Below the pieces are notes generated by a model. It saw only the letters and a program-made list of their open reading frames with translations, had not been told where the DNA came from and searched no databases. Positions 23,146-31,820 of a stretch of DNA of 64,000 nt are shown here, in pieces. Within the stretch, counting starts at the first letter, position 1. Every line of letters begins with the position of its first letter. Both the position numbers and the translations under genes were made by a program. Source of the DNA: UMGS1002 sp045586785 (GTDB taxonomy: Bacteria; Bacillota; Clostridia; Oscillospirales; CAG-272); NCBI GenBank assembly GCA_045586785.1, contig JAZNBA010000089.1, forward strand, positions 31,251 through 95,250. Reading direction: 5' to 3'.

Positions 23146-23976
23146 TTAAACCCCGCTATAAGCCGAAAATCCGCCGTCAACGGGAATGACCGTGCCCGTC
23201 ACAAATCCGCTGGCGCCGTCATCCGACAGCCACAGCAGTGTGCCGATAAGGTCGTCTATCTCACCGAACTTTTTCATGGGAGTTGCGGCAAGTATCTTGT
23301 CTGTTCTGGGTGTGGGCGTGCCATCCTCACGGAACAGCAGCGCTCTGTTTTGATTGGTCACGAAAAATCCGGGCGCTATAGCGTTTGCGCGAATGTGACA
23401 GGGTGCGAAATGCACCGCCAGCCACTCGGTAAAGTTGGAAATACCCGCCTTCGCCGCGGAGTACGCGGGAATTTTCGTCAGCGGACGGAACGCGTTCATG
23501 GACGAAATATTTATAATATTTCCACCCGTCCCCACCATATCGGCGGCAAACACCTGGGTCACAAGAAAGGCGGAGGTAATATTGAGGTCAAAGACGAACT
23601 TAAATCCGTCCTCCTCCAGCGCGAAAAAGTCCTTGATGCCCGAGGTTTCGGGTGTCATAGTTTCGTTATCGCAGGTAGCACGGGGATTGTTACCGCCCGC
23701 GCCGTTGATAAGCATATTTATCTTGCCCCATTTTTGTGCGACTGTCTCATGAGCCGCCTCAATGCTTGCCTTATCAAGGCAGTTGCAAACGATGGGAAGC
23801 GCGTTTTCGCCTATCTCGGCGGCAACTGCGTTGACCGCATTCTCGTTTATGTCAAGCAGCGCCACGCGCGCGCCGCACGCGGCAAGCGCCTTGGAAAAGG
23901 CACTGCATATAACGCCGCCCGCGCCTGTGATGACGGCAACCTTGCCGCTAAGATCTACGTTAAAAGGAAGCTTCAT
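23146..23976 (-). CDS. SDR oxidoreductase, probable D-mannonate oxidoreductase (fructuronate reductase)
   Basis: A 276-residue short-chain dehydrogenase. The cofactor motif is TGAGGVICSAFSKAL, followed by NGAGG and the catalytic series SSMNAF...YSAAKAG. The N-terminal FNVDLSGKVAVITGAGG and the large NNPRATCDNETM insert are like the SDR-type mannonate oxidoreductases of Firmicutes (UxuB/YjmF type), which interconvert fructuronate and mannonate. It overlaps uxuA by ATGA. The context between mannonate dehydratase and KDPG aldolase strongly supports this role. Confidence 0.87.
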   Translation of the reverse strand: MKLPFNVDLSGKVAVITGAGGVICSAFSKALAACGARVALLDINENAVNAVAAEIGENALPIVCNCLDKASIEAAHETVAQKWGKINMLINGAGGNNPRATCDNETMTPETSGIKDFFALEEDGFKFVFDLNITSAFLVTQVFAADMVGTGGNIINISSMNAFRPLTKIPAYSAAKAGISNFTEWLAVHFAPCHIRANAIAPGFFVTNQNRALLFREDGTPTPRTDKILAATPMKKFGEIDDLIGTLLWLSDDGASGFVTGTVIPVDGGFSAYSGV

Positions 23977-25013
23977 TTTATTGCCCTCTCTTTTTCCACG
24001 GCCTCGAAAAGACCGTTAAGATATGCCGCGCCCAGCGCGCGGTCGTAAAGTCCGTAGCCCGGCTTGCCATTCTCGCCCCAGATGTTTCTGCCGTGGTCAG
24101 GACGCACGTAGCCGTCAAAACCGCCCTTGACAAGTGCGCCTACTACGCCGTAAATATCCAGACTGCCCGATTTGGTCAGATGTCCCGCCTCGCAGAAGTC
24201 CAGCTCACCCGTCAGCTTCAGCTGACGAATATGCGCGAAGAATATTCTGTCGGCATACTTCTCTGCCATTGCTACGATATCGTTATCTCTGCCCGCGCCC
24301 AGAGAGCCCGTGCAGAAGGTCACGCCGTTGTGCTTGTTGGGCACAGCCGAGAACATTTTATCATAGCTGTCAGCACCCGTGATAATACGCGGCAGACCAA
24401 ACATATCCCACGGCGGATCGTCGGGATGTATTGCCATGTTGATACCGGTTTCGTCACACGCATCCATAATTCCGTTAAGGAAGTATACCAGATTTTCAAA
24501 TAATTGCTCATGCGTCATACCCTCGTATGCATCAAGCAGTTCACCCAGCTCCGCGGGACTGTAGCTTTCGTCCCAGCCGGGCAGGTGAAGATTTTTTCTG
24601 TCCAGCTGCATCAGCTGTTCGTGGTCATAGGACAGCGAATTTGAGCCGTCGGGAGCAACGGTGCAAAGATTTGTTCTGAGCCAGTCGAAAACCGGCATAA
24701 AGTTATAGCAAATACACTTTACACCGTACTTGCCCAGATTGCGTATGGTCTGCGCGTAGTTTGCGATAAGTCTGTCGCGAGAGGGACGCCCCAGCTTGAT
24801 ATCCTCGTGAACGGGCACGGATTCTATGACCTCCATCTCAAGTCCCGCACTGTCGCACAGACTCTTGAGGCGTGCTATCTTGTCCTCGCCCCAGACCTCG
24901 CCAACTTTTTCGTCATAAACCGCCGTAACGACACCCGACATATTGGGTATCTGCTTTATATACTGCAAGGGGATGACGTCACCCTCGCCGTACCAACGAA
25001 ATGTCATTTTCAT
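23973..25013 (-). CDS. uxuA: Mannonate dehydratase
   Basis: A 346-residue metal-dependent TIM-barrel enzyme that dehydrates D-mannonate to 2-keto-3-deoxygluconate. It begins MTFRWYGEGDVIPLQYIKQIP, which is characteristic of UxuA. Metal-site regions are visible: MAIHPDDPPWDMFGLPRI, VTFCTGSLGAG, FAHIRQLK and YVRPDHGRNIWGE. It overlaps uxaC upstream and the SDR downstream, both as ATGA. The length is near the family norm of 350-390. Confidence 0.95.
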   Translation of the reverse strand: MKMTFRWYGEGDVIPLQYIKQIPNMSGVVTAVYDEKVGEVWGEDKIARLKSLCDSAGLEMEVIESVPVHEDIKLGRPSRDRLIANYAQTIRNLGKYGVKCICYNFMPVFDWLRTNLCTVAPDGSNSLSYDHEQLMQLDRKNLHLPGWDESYSPAELGELLDAYEGMTHEQLFENLVYFLNGIMDACDETGINMAIHPDDPPWDMFGLPRIITGADSYDKMFSAVPNKHNGVTFCTGSLGAGRDNDIVAMAEKYADRIFFAHIRQLKLTGELDFCEAGHLTKSGSLDIYGVVGALVKGGFDGYVRPDHGRNIWGENGKPGYGLYDRALGAAYLNGLFEAVEKERAIK

Positions 25014-26341
25014 AATTTTATCAGTTCCTTTGCATTGTTATAGCATATATCGCGCATCAGCGCCTCGGCAGACAGAGCATCGTACTCTCCCCTCTCCACG
25101 TATCCTCCGATAAGCTCGGCAAGTATGCGGCGGAAGAAATCAAACCGCGCATAGCTTGAAAAGCTGCGGGAGTCGGTCAGCATTCCCGGAGATGTGCCCA
25201 GCACCGAATATTCGGCAATTGTTTCAAGATTGCGGCGAATGCCCAGTGTCGTGTCGTTAAACCACCACGCCGCGCCAAGCCTTACACCGCGGAAAGCGCC
25301 CGTAACGCAGGCGTACGCGCGAAGCTGACTGTCGTTCAAAGTATATAGCAGTATTTCGGGACGCTGCTCATCGGTCATACTGCCGAGAAAACGTATGATA
25401 CCGCGCACGTCCTGAGGTGCGCTCATAACGTCAAATCCGCTGTCAACGCCGATTTTTTCGAACGCCGCCGCATTTACGTTGCGCGTCACACCGAAATGAA
25501 GCTGAACGGCAATACCGCGTTTTTTGTATTCACACATCAGGAATTTCAGCAAATATCCGAAAAGTGCCGACTTTTCCTCAACAGATATCTCACCGCGCCG
25601 CGCGTAAAGCCGCGCCGCCTGTCCGCTTGTGGTAATTACCTCGGGAAAATGCTCAAATCCGTGGTCGGAAATGCGGCATCCCTTTGAAACAAAATAGTCA
25701 AGTCGCTTTGTCAGCGCAGCTAAAAAACCGTCAAGCGTTGACACGTCGGTATTTGCCACCTCGCCAAGTCGGCGCAAATAATCAGCGTCAAGCGTCAGCG
25801 CCTTATCGGGACGGAATGTGGGAGAGACTACCGTGTCGCCGTACTTTCCGTGATAGCGCAGATCATCTATCGGATCATCTGTGGTGGCAATAAAACGCAC
25901 GCTAAATTTTTGCAACAGTGTCAGCACAGACATTTCACGCAATTTTATGCTTGCTTCGTCATATATGCTCCGCGCAGTCTGCCCATTCAGCGGATCGTTT
26001 ATGCCGAATATCTGCGACAGCTCCATGTGAGTCCAATAATAAAGCGGGTTGCCAACAAGCTTAGGAACTATTTCGGCATACTTTATGAATTTTTCGCGGT
26101 AATCCGCATCTCCCGTAATGTATTTTTCGTCAACACCGCAAAGACGCATAGCGCGCCATTTATAGTGATCGCCCGCCAGCCAGAGGGCGCCGATATTATC
26201 AAAACGCGCGTCCTCGGCAATCATTTTTGGATCCAGATGGCAATGGTAATCTATTATTGGCAACGACTTTACTTCATCGTAAAGCTCCCTCGCCGTTTGC
26301 GTTGACAGCAACACGCCATCATCAAAAAAATCGTGCTTCAT
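25010..26341 (-). CDS. uxaC: Glucuronate (uronate) isomerase
   Basis: A 443-residue protein when started at ATG 26341, which overlaps the TAA of the upstream oxidoreductase as TAATG; a GTG five codons earlier is less likely. It converts D-glucuronate to D-fructuronate (or galacturonate to tagaturonate). The metal-dependent hydrolase-fold motif IDYHCHLDP (H33, H35) is near the N-terminus. The C-terminus has the typical LGTSPGMLTDSRSFSSYARFDFFRR segment, here quoted in parts: GMLTDSRSFSSYAR. It is the entry enzyme for uronates; no tagaturonate reductase or altronate dehydratase is nearby. Confidence 0.94.
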   Translation of the reverse strand: MKHDFFDDGVLLSTQTARELYDEVKSLPIIDYHCHLDPKMIAEDARFDNIGALWLAGDHYKWRAMRLCGVDEKYITGDADYREKFIKYAEIVPKLVGNPLYYWTHMELSQIFGINDPLNGQTARSIYDEASIKLREMSVLTLLQKFSVRFIATTDDPIDDLRYHGKYGDTVVSPTFRPDKALTLDADYLRRLGEVANTDVSTLDGFLAALTKRLDYFVSKGCRISDHGFEHFPEVITTSGQAARLYARRGEISVEEKSALFGYLLKFLMCEYKKRGIAVQLHFGVTRNVNAAAFEKIGVDSGFDVMSAPQDVRGIIRFLGSMTDEQRPEILLYTLNDSQLRAYACVTGAFRGVRLGAAWWFNDTTLGIRRNLETIAEYSVLGTSPGMLTDSRSFSSYARFDFFRRILAELIGGYVERGEYDALSAEALMRDICYNNAKELIKL

Positions 26342-27297
26342 TATATCTCTACCCACTCTCCGCCGCTTGCGTACGCGGCAAGTATCAATTTTACGACCTT
26401 AGCGCCCTCGGCACCGTCAATGGCGAATTTTCTGCCTGTGGAAATACAGTCGTAAAAGTCGGAAATAAGCGCCTCGTGACCGCTTCCGTAGCACTCCTTA
26501 CCGCGCATATGGCGCGTCTCCTCATAGCACTCGATGCGATTGCCGAACACTGTATATTTGGGCATTATTTTTATCCATTCGCCGTCGGCGCGCAGGGTTA
26601 TCTCAACAGGGCAATCACGTGCCGTACCAATGGACGCGTAAAAATTAAATGAGGAGTCGCCCGAACACAGAATGCTTGCTGTGTCCTCAACCTCAATGGC
26701 GTGACGAAGCGTCAGATTTGACACGGTAGCCGTCAGCTTTTCGGGCATACCGCAAAGCCACTGCATAAGATCCAGCGTGTGAAGCGCCTGATTGATCAGT
26801 ACGCCGCCGCCTTCGGTATCCCACTTGCCTCGCCATGCCCCCGAGGCGTAATATTTTTCGTCGCGGTGCCAGGACACCTGACCTACACCAACCTCAACCT
26901 TTTTGCCCTCAAGATACGACTTAACAGCCAAATTTGAGCTGTTATATCGGTTCTGAAGACAAACGCCAATCTGTGCGGACGACGCTCTTTCAGCATCGAG
27001 TATGCGCTCTATATCCTCAATTCGTATACACAGCGGCTTTTCGCAAAGCACATTGATACCGCGTTCGAGCGCCGCGATGACCATATCCGCGTGCAGATAG
27101 TGGGGTGTGCAGACGTGCACCACGTCGGGACGCACCTCGTCAAGCATTTTTACGTAGTCGGTGTAATGCTTTGCATCGGGGCATTTTTCGAATACCGATT
27201 CGTCAATGTCGCAAACGGCTTCAAGCGTGCCATACTGCGGAATTATTTTGGCGTGTACGTTACCGATAACGCCAAAGCCAATAATCGCGGCTCTCAT
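26341..27297 (-). CDS. Gfo/Idh/MocA-family oxidoreductase
   Basis: A 318-residue NAD(P)-dependent dehydrogenase. Rossmann motif AAIIGFGVIGNVHAKI, then CTPHYLHADM, the catalytic NVLCEKPLC motif with its lysine intact, and WHRDEKYYASGAWRGKWDTEGGG near the sugar site, as in inositol and glycoside dehydrogenases. It overlaps uxaC by one base. A closely related fold lies directly upstream, so the operon has two such enzymes. The pairing with two TIM-barrel epimerase-like genes points to keto-sugar or keto-glycoside chemistry (inference). Confidence 0.87.
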   Translation of the reverse strand: MRAAIIGFGVIGNVHAKIIPQYGTLEAVCDIDESVFEKCPDAKHYTDYVKMLDEVRPDVVHVCTPHYLHADMVIAALERGINVLCEKPLCIRIEDIERILDAERASSAQIGVCLQNRYNSSNLAVKSYLEGKKVEVGVGQVSWHRDEKYYASGAWRGKWDTEGGGVLINQALHTLDLMQWLCGMPEKLTATVSNLTLRHAIEVEDTASILCSGDSSFNFYASIGTARDCPVEITLRADGEWIKIMPKYTVFGNRIECYEETRHMRGKECYGSGHEALISDFYDCISTGRKFAIDGAEGAKVVKLILAAYASGGEWVEI

Positions 27298-28482
27298 TTA
27301 TTTCACCTTACTTTCAAAAGTTCCCGCCGTGTCGGCAACCGCGCTGTCGTCCACCTCTTTGAAGCGGGACACCGCAATATGCGCCTCAAGCTCACGCAGG
27401 TATCTGTCCTCATCTATAGGAAGCGTTACTGCCTCGCCGCCGTTCCAGCCCGAAAGCTCGATAGCGTTCATAAGCTCAACGCCTGCAATTCCCTCTTTGC
27501 CGTCAACAAACATAGGCTCGCGCCCCAAAAGAGCGGCGGTAAAGTTGTTGATAATTCCCGCGTGCTGAGGATTCTGACCGTCCGTCTCCACCTCAATGAC
27601 CTCGCAGGGCGGCTTTTTAAAGCCGGCGGGGTTGGTTCTGGACCACTCGGCGCTGTCCTCGCCGTTTTTGTACCACATAAGCTTGCCGCCCTCACAAACC
27701 AACTTGCCACCAGTACCCGAAATTTCAAAGCGGTTGGTGCCTGGAGCCTCACCCGTGGTGGTTATAAACATACCCGTGGCGCCGTTTTTATACTTGAAGA
27801 AGGCCGTAACCTCGTCCTCGACCTCGATATCGTGCCATTTTCCGTACTGGCAAAAGCCGTTGACCTCTACCGGCAGCTCGCCCACTACCCACTGAACAAG
27901 GTCTATCTGGTGGGGGCACTGATTTATAAGCACGCCGCCGCCCTCGCCACGCCAGGTAGCTCTCCAGCTTCCGCTGTCGTAATATTGCTGTGTTCTGTAC
28001 CAGTCGGTGATTATCCAGGTCACACGCTGCAGCTCTCCGATACCTCCCTCGCGGACGATGTCACGCATTTTGCGGTAAAGGCAGTTGGTGCGCTGATTGA
28101 ACATCATTGCAAATTTTGCTTCCGACTTCGCAGCTACTTCATTCATCTCGCGGACCTGCTTTGTGTAAACGCCGGCAGGCTTGTCGCAAATGACGTTGAT
28201 GCCGCGCTTTAAGCACTCCACAACTATCTCGGGATGCTGATAGTGCGGAACCTCAACCAGCACCGCGTCGCAAAGTCCGCTGTCCAGCATCTCGCGGTAA
28301 TCCTTGAAATACTTGACCTCTTTGTTTGCCGTTTTTTCTTTCATAGCCTGAATTTTGGCGGGATTTATATCGCACATTGCGGTAACAAAAGCATCCTGCG
28401 CCTTGCCGCCGTCAAAAATCTTAATGGCATAATTTGTACCCTGATTTCCGAGTCCTACGATACCGTATCTTACTTTTTCCAT
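27298..28482 (-). CDS. Gfo/Idh/MocA-family oxidoreductase
   Basis: A 394-residue NAD(P)-dependent dehydrogenase starting at ATG 28482 after AAGGAG. It has YGIVGLGNQGTNYAI, then VEVPHYQHPEIV, ICDKPAGVYT (a DKP form of the catalytic motif) and SGSWRATWRGEGGGVLINQ. The last motif is also present in the neighbour, so both may handle similar substrates. It abuts the next gene with no gap. It is longer at the C-terminus than the 318-residue paralogue. Confidence 0.87.
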   Translation of the reverse strand: MEKVRYGIVGLGNQGTNYAIKIFDGGKAQDAFVTAMCDINPAKIQAMKEKTANKEVKYFKDYREMLDSGLCDAVLVEVPHYQHPEIVVECLKRGINVICDKPAGVYTKQVREMNEVAAKSEAKFAMMFNQRTNCLYRKMRDIVREGGIGELQRVTWIITDWYRTQQYYDSGSWRATWRGEGGGVLINQCPHQIDLVQWVVGELPVEVNGFCQYGKWHDIEVEDEVTAFFKYKNGATGMFITTTGEAPGTNRFEISGTGGKLVCEGGKLMWYKNGEDSAEWSRTNPAGFKKPPCEVIEVETDGQNPQHAGIINNFTAALLGREPMFVDGKEGIAGVELMNAIELSGWNGGEAVTLPIDEDRYLRELEAHIAVSRFKEVDDSAVADTAGTFESKVK

Positions 28483-28493
28483 GTTATTACTCC

Positions 28494-29264
28494 TTAAAAG
28501 TTAGCGTTAAGATAACGTGCGCTTCGCGCCACCTGCTCCAGCGTGTCGGGCAGCTTTGCGGCGTTGTCCTGCTCGACCAGATAATATTCACAGCCTGCCG
28601 CCGCGGCGTGCTTCATTACCTTGAAAAAGTCGATGTTGCCGTCACCGACAGGGGCATATCGCGGCTCAAATCCCGGCTTTTCGCCATCCTTGTAGGCGAT
28701 CATATAGTCCTTGAGGTGTATGCACGCCACTCTGCCCGCCGCGCGGTCTATTGTGTCGCAAACGTCAACGCCGCCGTATTGCAGCCAGTACGTGTCAATG
28801 GTAAAATTGATGTGGGGCGCATTTTTCAGAATGTAATCAAACACCGTCTCACCGTCGTGACGGAAAAATTCAAAGTGGTGGTGATGGTAAAAGAACTTAT
28901 ATCCGTTCTTCTCCATCCTCTCCCCTGCCGCGTCAAGCTCATCCACCGTCTTTTTCAGCTTTTCTTTATCAAAAATAACATCTCGCGGCATACTGCCAAG
29001 TCCAATATATTTGCAACCGAATTTCGCGTGCTCTGCCATCAGCGCCTCGGTATCGTTTATAATGCGGTCCATAGGCACGTGGGTCAGCACTACAGGCAAA
29101 CCCGACTCCGCAGATACACGTGCTATCATATCCGCGTCAAAGGCGCCGCCCGAATACTGCATATACGAGTATCCCATTTTTTTCAGCTCGTTTGCGGCAA
29201 ACAAAAAATTCTCTTCTGTGTCAAGATAATTTCTGATGGAATATAAATTGAGTCCTACATTCAT
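28494..29264 (-). CDS. TIM-barrel sugar phosphate isomerase/epimerase-like protein (AP_endonuc_2)
   Basis: A 256-residue protein of the xylose isomerase-like TIM-barrel family. Typical motifs: MNVGLNLYSIRNYL at the start, YHHHHFEF in the middle, INFTIDTYWLQYGG and CIHLKDYM with metal ligands, and YYLVEQD near the end. It overlaps the upstream barrel gene by ATGA and lies 11 bases before the Gfo/Idh/MocA gene. Family members include keto-sugar epimerases and enzymes that cleave keto-glycosides; the exact reaction is not readable here. Confidence 0.85.
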   Translation of the reverse strand: MNVGLNLYSIRNYLDTEENFLFAANELKKMGYSYMQYSGGAFDADMIARVSAESGLPVVLTHVPMDRIINDTEALMAEHAKFGCKYIGLGSMPRDVIFDKEKLKKTVDELDAAGERMEKNGYKFFYHHHHFEFFRHDGETVFDYILKNAPHINFTIDTYWLQYGGVDVCDTIDRAAGRVACIHLKDYMIAYKDGEKPGFEPRYAPVGDGNIDFFKVMKHAAAAGCEYYLVEQDNAAKLPDTLEQVARSARYLNANF

Positions 29265-30112
29265 ATTTTTTCAAATCCTCCGTCCTTCTCGGTATAACCG
29301 TTTTCGTTAAGTATCCTTTTGAGTGCCGACGTTGCCGCGTCAAAGGCTTCGTCATTTGTGGCGAAGTGATGACGGTGCTGCATTTTCTCACCGTCTATCT
29401 TGTCGTAGCCTCCAAACACCTTGAGATGCGGCTCAAGCGTCAGTATGGTGTCCTTGTTTATCATGCGGACAAGCCTCGGTATGTCGCCGTCGCCCTCACC
29501 CGCGGGGACAAGCTCACCTGTTGCGGATATAACGTCCTTGATGTGGAAATATTCGCAAATACCGTGGACGGCGTCAAGCGTCTTGTCCGACGGCTCGTTT
29601 ACCTGCAAAAAGTTTGCGGGGTCGTAAACAAAGCGCAGTCCCTTAACGTTTTTCCACAAATCCAGTACACGCTCCGCCGTGTCGCCGTATATTTTTTTCT
29701 CGTTTTCGTGGCACAGATAAACGCCAAAGCTTGCCGCCACCTCCACCATTTTCGATAGGTATTCGATAACACGCTCGCGCTCTTCATACGCACCAAAGAA
29801 ACTGAACATACGAATTTTGTCCGTGCCGAGGATATTTGACAGCTCGCACATATGCTTGACCGAGTCAAGGTATTTGTCAAAATCCACTGTAATATCCACC
29901 TTACCCATAGGCGAGCCCAGCGCGGAAAGTCCTATACCGTTGCTCTTGAGCGTCGCGCTTATCTCTCGCGCCTCGGCGCACGTCAGCTCGCTGACGTTTT
30001 TACCGTTCACCGAGCGTAGCTCGGTAAGTCTTATGTTGTTGCGCAAAAGCGCCGCGATCTGCGAGGACAGCGGCTTTCCTGCCTCGTCCGCAAAAGCACT
30101 GAGTCTTATCAA
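29261..30112 (-). CDS. TIM-barrel sugar phosphate isomerase/epimerase-like protein (AP_endonuc_2)
   Basis: About 283 residues. The start is taken as TTG 30112 because GGGGG sits 7-9 bases upstream and the protein then begins IRLSAFADEAGKPL, as in relatives; an ATG at 30127 has no ribosome site. Motifs: SAFADEAG, CHENEKKIYG, FVYDPANFLQVNE, FHIKDVI and TLEPHLKVFGG, giving the divalent-metal ligands Glu, Asp, His and Glu of this barrel family. First gene of the ten-kilobase leftward operon and divergent from the AraC regulator. Confidence 0.83.
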   Translation of the reverse strand: MIRLSAFADEAGKPLSSQIAALLRNNIRLTELRSVNGKNVSELTCAEAREISATLKSNGIGLSALGSPMGKVDITVDFDKYLDSVKHMCELSNILGTDKIRMFSFFGAYEERERVIEYLSKMVEVAASFGVYLCHENEKKIYGDTAERVLDLWKNVKGLRFVYDPANFLQVNEPSDKTLDAVHGICEYFHIKDVISATGELVPAGEGDGDIPRLVRMINKDTILTLEPHLKVFGGYDKIDGEKMQHRHHFATNDEAFDAATSALKRILNENGYTEKDGGFEKI

Positions 30113-30204
30113 TGTATTTTCCCCCATAATAAATTTTAAGTTATATTAATATATATTATAACTCTGCCAAAAGGGAAAATAAATAGCAAAATACGCATTT
30201 AACA

Positions 30205-30233
30205 TTGCAAATTTGGCACATATATGGTATAAT
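30205..30233 (+). promoter_or_regulatory. Promoter candidate in the divergent region (toward the AraC gene)
   Basis: TTGCAA, 17 bases, TATAAT on the + strand, 184 bases before the regulator start, with the repeat remnant at 30307 in the leader. For the leftward operon a TATAAT occurs at 30160-30155 with only a weak -35 (TTTATT) 17 bases away, consistent with an activated promoter. The rest of 30113-30416 is AT-rich with no gene. Confidence 0.55.
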
Positions 30234-30306
30234 AATAAAAACTTATAACATAGCTTGATTAATGCTTGAAAAAATATTGAGACAAGTACACAATCGTTTT
30301 AATTCA

Positions 30307-30327
30307 GCCTTCTCCAGCGGAGAAGGC
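30307..30327. repeat. Solo palindrome of the CCTTCTCC repeat family
   Basis: GCCTTCTCC AGC GGAGAAGGC, the same arm as the larger element at 20092-20234. It lies between the AraC gene and its candidate promoter. Confidence 0.6.
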
Positions 30328-30416
30328 ACACAACAATGCTTGTCTCGCGGTTACAATGAGTTAAAAAAATCAACCATATAATGCGACATATCATTAATAC
30401 ACCCGGAGGTAACGTA

Positions 30417-31199
30417 ATGACAGAGTTTACCAAGGATTACTCCTTTCACCACACATCCGACACGCCGCGGCGCGACGGCTTTCACCGCCATATGCACAAC
30501 GGCTACGAAATACTTTATTTCGTCCGCGGCGACGCGGAATATATAATCGAGGGCTCGGTCTACCGCCTCAAGCCCCGCGACCTTTTGTTCATTCATCCCC
30601 GTACCTTTCACTACCTCAGCCCGCTGACCGAAGCAACCTACGAGCGCTTCGTCATTCACTTTCCCGAGCACCTGATACCGCCCTCCTGCCTTGACTTTGC
30701 GCGCTCATCCAAAAACATTTACCGCGTGCCGCGTGGCTCGGATATCGACCGTTTTTTTGAGTCCTGGGAGGCAGCCGAGGCTAAATTCTCGGAGAGTGAA
30801 ATGCGTGAATATCTTTATCCGTCAATAACGCCTGCCATGCTGTACCTGCATCATCTCAACACCAACGAACCCGTCAAACCCATACGTGAGCACCGCACGC
30901 TGGAGAATATTCTGCGTTATATTGACGAGCACCCCGAGCGCCGTATAACTGCCGCCGAGCTATCACAGAAATTTTACGTCAGCACCTCATTTATAGTTCA
31001 CACCTTCCGCCGCACGCTGGGCATCAGTCTTATGCAGTACATAGAAAAAAAGCGCATACTTTACGCCGAGGCGCAAATACACGGAGGTATGTCGCCCACC
31101 GACGTGGCAAAGCTTTGCAATTACGAAAATTATTCAACCTTTTACCGTCAGTACAAAAAAGTGCTGGGACACTCGCCCGCAACGGATGTAAAGAACTGA
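30417..31199 (+). CDS. AraC-family transcriptional regulator
   Basis: A 260-residue protein starting at ATG 30417 after a perfect GGAGG. The N-terminal cupin sensor has HRHMHNGYEILYFVRGDAEY and DLLFIHPRTFHYL. The C-terminal part has two helix-turn-helices: ITAAELSQKFYVSTSFIVHTFRR and SPTDVAKLCNYENYSTFYRQYKK with the AraC signature. It is divergent from the hexuronate operon and is its most likely sugar-responsive activator. Confidence 0.9.
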   Translation: MTEFTKDYSFHHTSDTPRRDGFHRHMHNGYEILYFVRGDAEYIIEGSVYRLKPRDLLFIHPRTFHYLSPLTEATYERFVIHFPEHLIPPSCLDFARSSKNIYRVPRGSDIDRFFESWEAAEAKFSESEMREYLYPSITPAMLYLHHLNTNEPVKPIREHRTLENILRYIDEHPERRITAAELSQKFYVSTSFIVHTFRRTLGISLMQYIEKKRILYAEAQIHGGMSPTDVAKLCNYENYSTFYRQYKKVLGHSPATDVKN

Positions 31200-31275
31200 C
31201 TTCGTAAGCACCGTGCCAAAACTGCAATATAAATTTTTTATCACTTCATACGACGACTTTTTGTAAAAAAATATT

Positions 31276-31365
31276 TTGTAGGGGACGATGCCCACATCGT
31301 CCCGCAACCCATGAAATTAATTAAAAAATAGGTTATCGGGACGATGTGGGCATCGTCCCCTACAA
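31276..31365. repeat. MITE-like inverted-repeat element (GTAGGGG family), copy B
   Basis: A perfect 29-base inverted repeat: left arm 31276-31304 (TTGTAGGGGACGATGCCC...) and right arm 31337-31365. Each arm is also self-complementary (GGGACGATG / CATCGTCCC), so both single arms and the whole element can fold. The 32-base centre is AT-rich. It occupies the middle of the gene-free stretch 31200-31458. Confidence 0.8.
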
Positions 31366-31399
31366 TATAAAAAATTTTTAAAAATTTTCAAAATTTCAT

Positions 31400-31424
31400 G
31401 GAACTTTTGGAGAAAAACGACGAT
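31400..31424 (+). promoter_or_regulatory. Possible ECF-type promoter of the 31459 operon
   Basis: GGAAC at 31400-31404, 16 bases, CGAT at 31421-31424, about 35 bases before the start codon. The GGAAC box is the common ECF -35 motif, but no sigma-A promoter was evaluated as better. This is a weak call. Confidence 0.3.
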
Positions 31425-31458
31425 TATATAAATAGAGAGTCTTTTCGGAGGTATCCAT

Positions 31459-31806
31459 ATGAAAAAAGTACGTAATATCGCTTTACTGATGACACCCGTT
31501 CTGCTGTTTTTCGTTCTTGTCGTTCCCTACCAAATACTGAACGAAGAGGTGCTGGTAGACATTTTCGGCTGCGGCTGCCCAAAGCTGGACGAAAACGGCG
31601 AGATGATACACTCATATTTCAACGCCAACGATTTCACAACCATCTTCTGGTCAGTCATCGCGGCGGCGGCAACAGTAGGCTCGGTCTTTCTTTCGCGCCT
31701 GATACCCCGCGAAAAAATTTGGCTCAGAATCGTTTACATAGCGGCGACTCTGGCAATATCATTATTTATAGCATATACTTTCCGTCAGGGGATGATGTGG
31801 AATTGA
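31459..31806 (+). CDS. Small membrane protein of unknown function
   Basis: A 115-residue protein starting at ATG 31459 after CGGAGG. It has three hydrophobic segments (about 8-28, 60-80, 88-108). Between the first two is a loop with FGCGCPKLDENG. There is no signal cleavage site and no catalytic motif. It lies 14 bases before a lipoprotein gene on the same strand, probably the same transcript. The family is not recognised. Confidence 0.7.
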   Translation: MKKVRNIALLMTPVLLFFVLVVPYQILNEEVLVDIFGCGCPKLDENGEMIHSYFNANDFTTIFWSVIAAAATVGSVFLSRLIPREKIWLRIVYIAATLAISLFIAYTFRQGMMWN

Positions 31807-31820
31807 GAGGAGTCAAAAAT

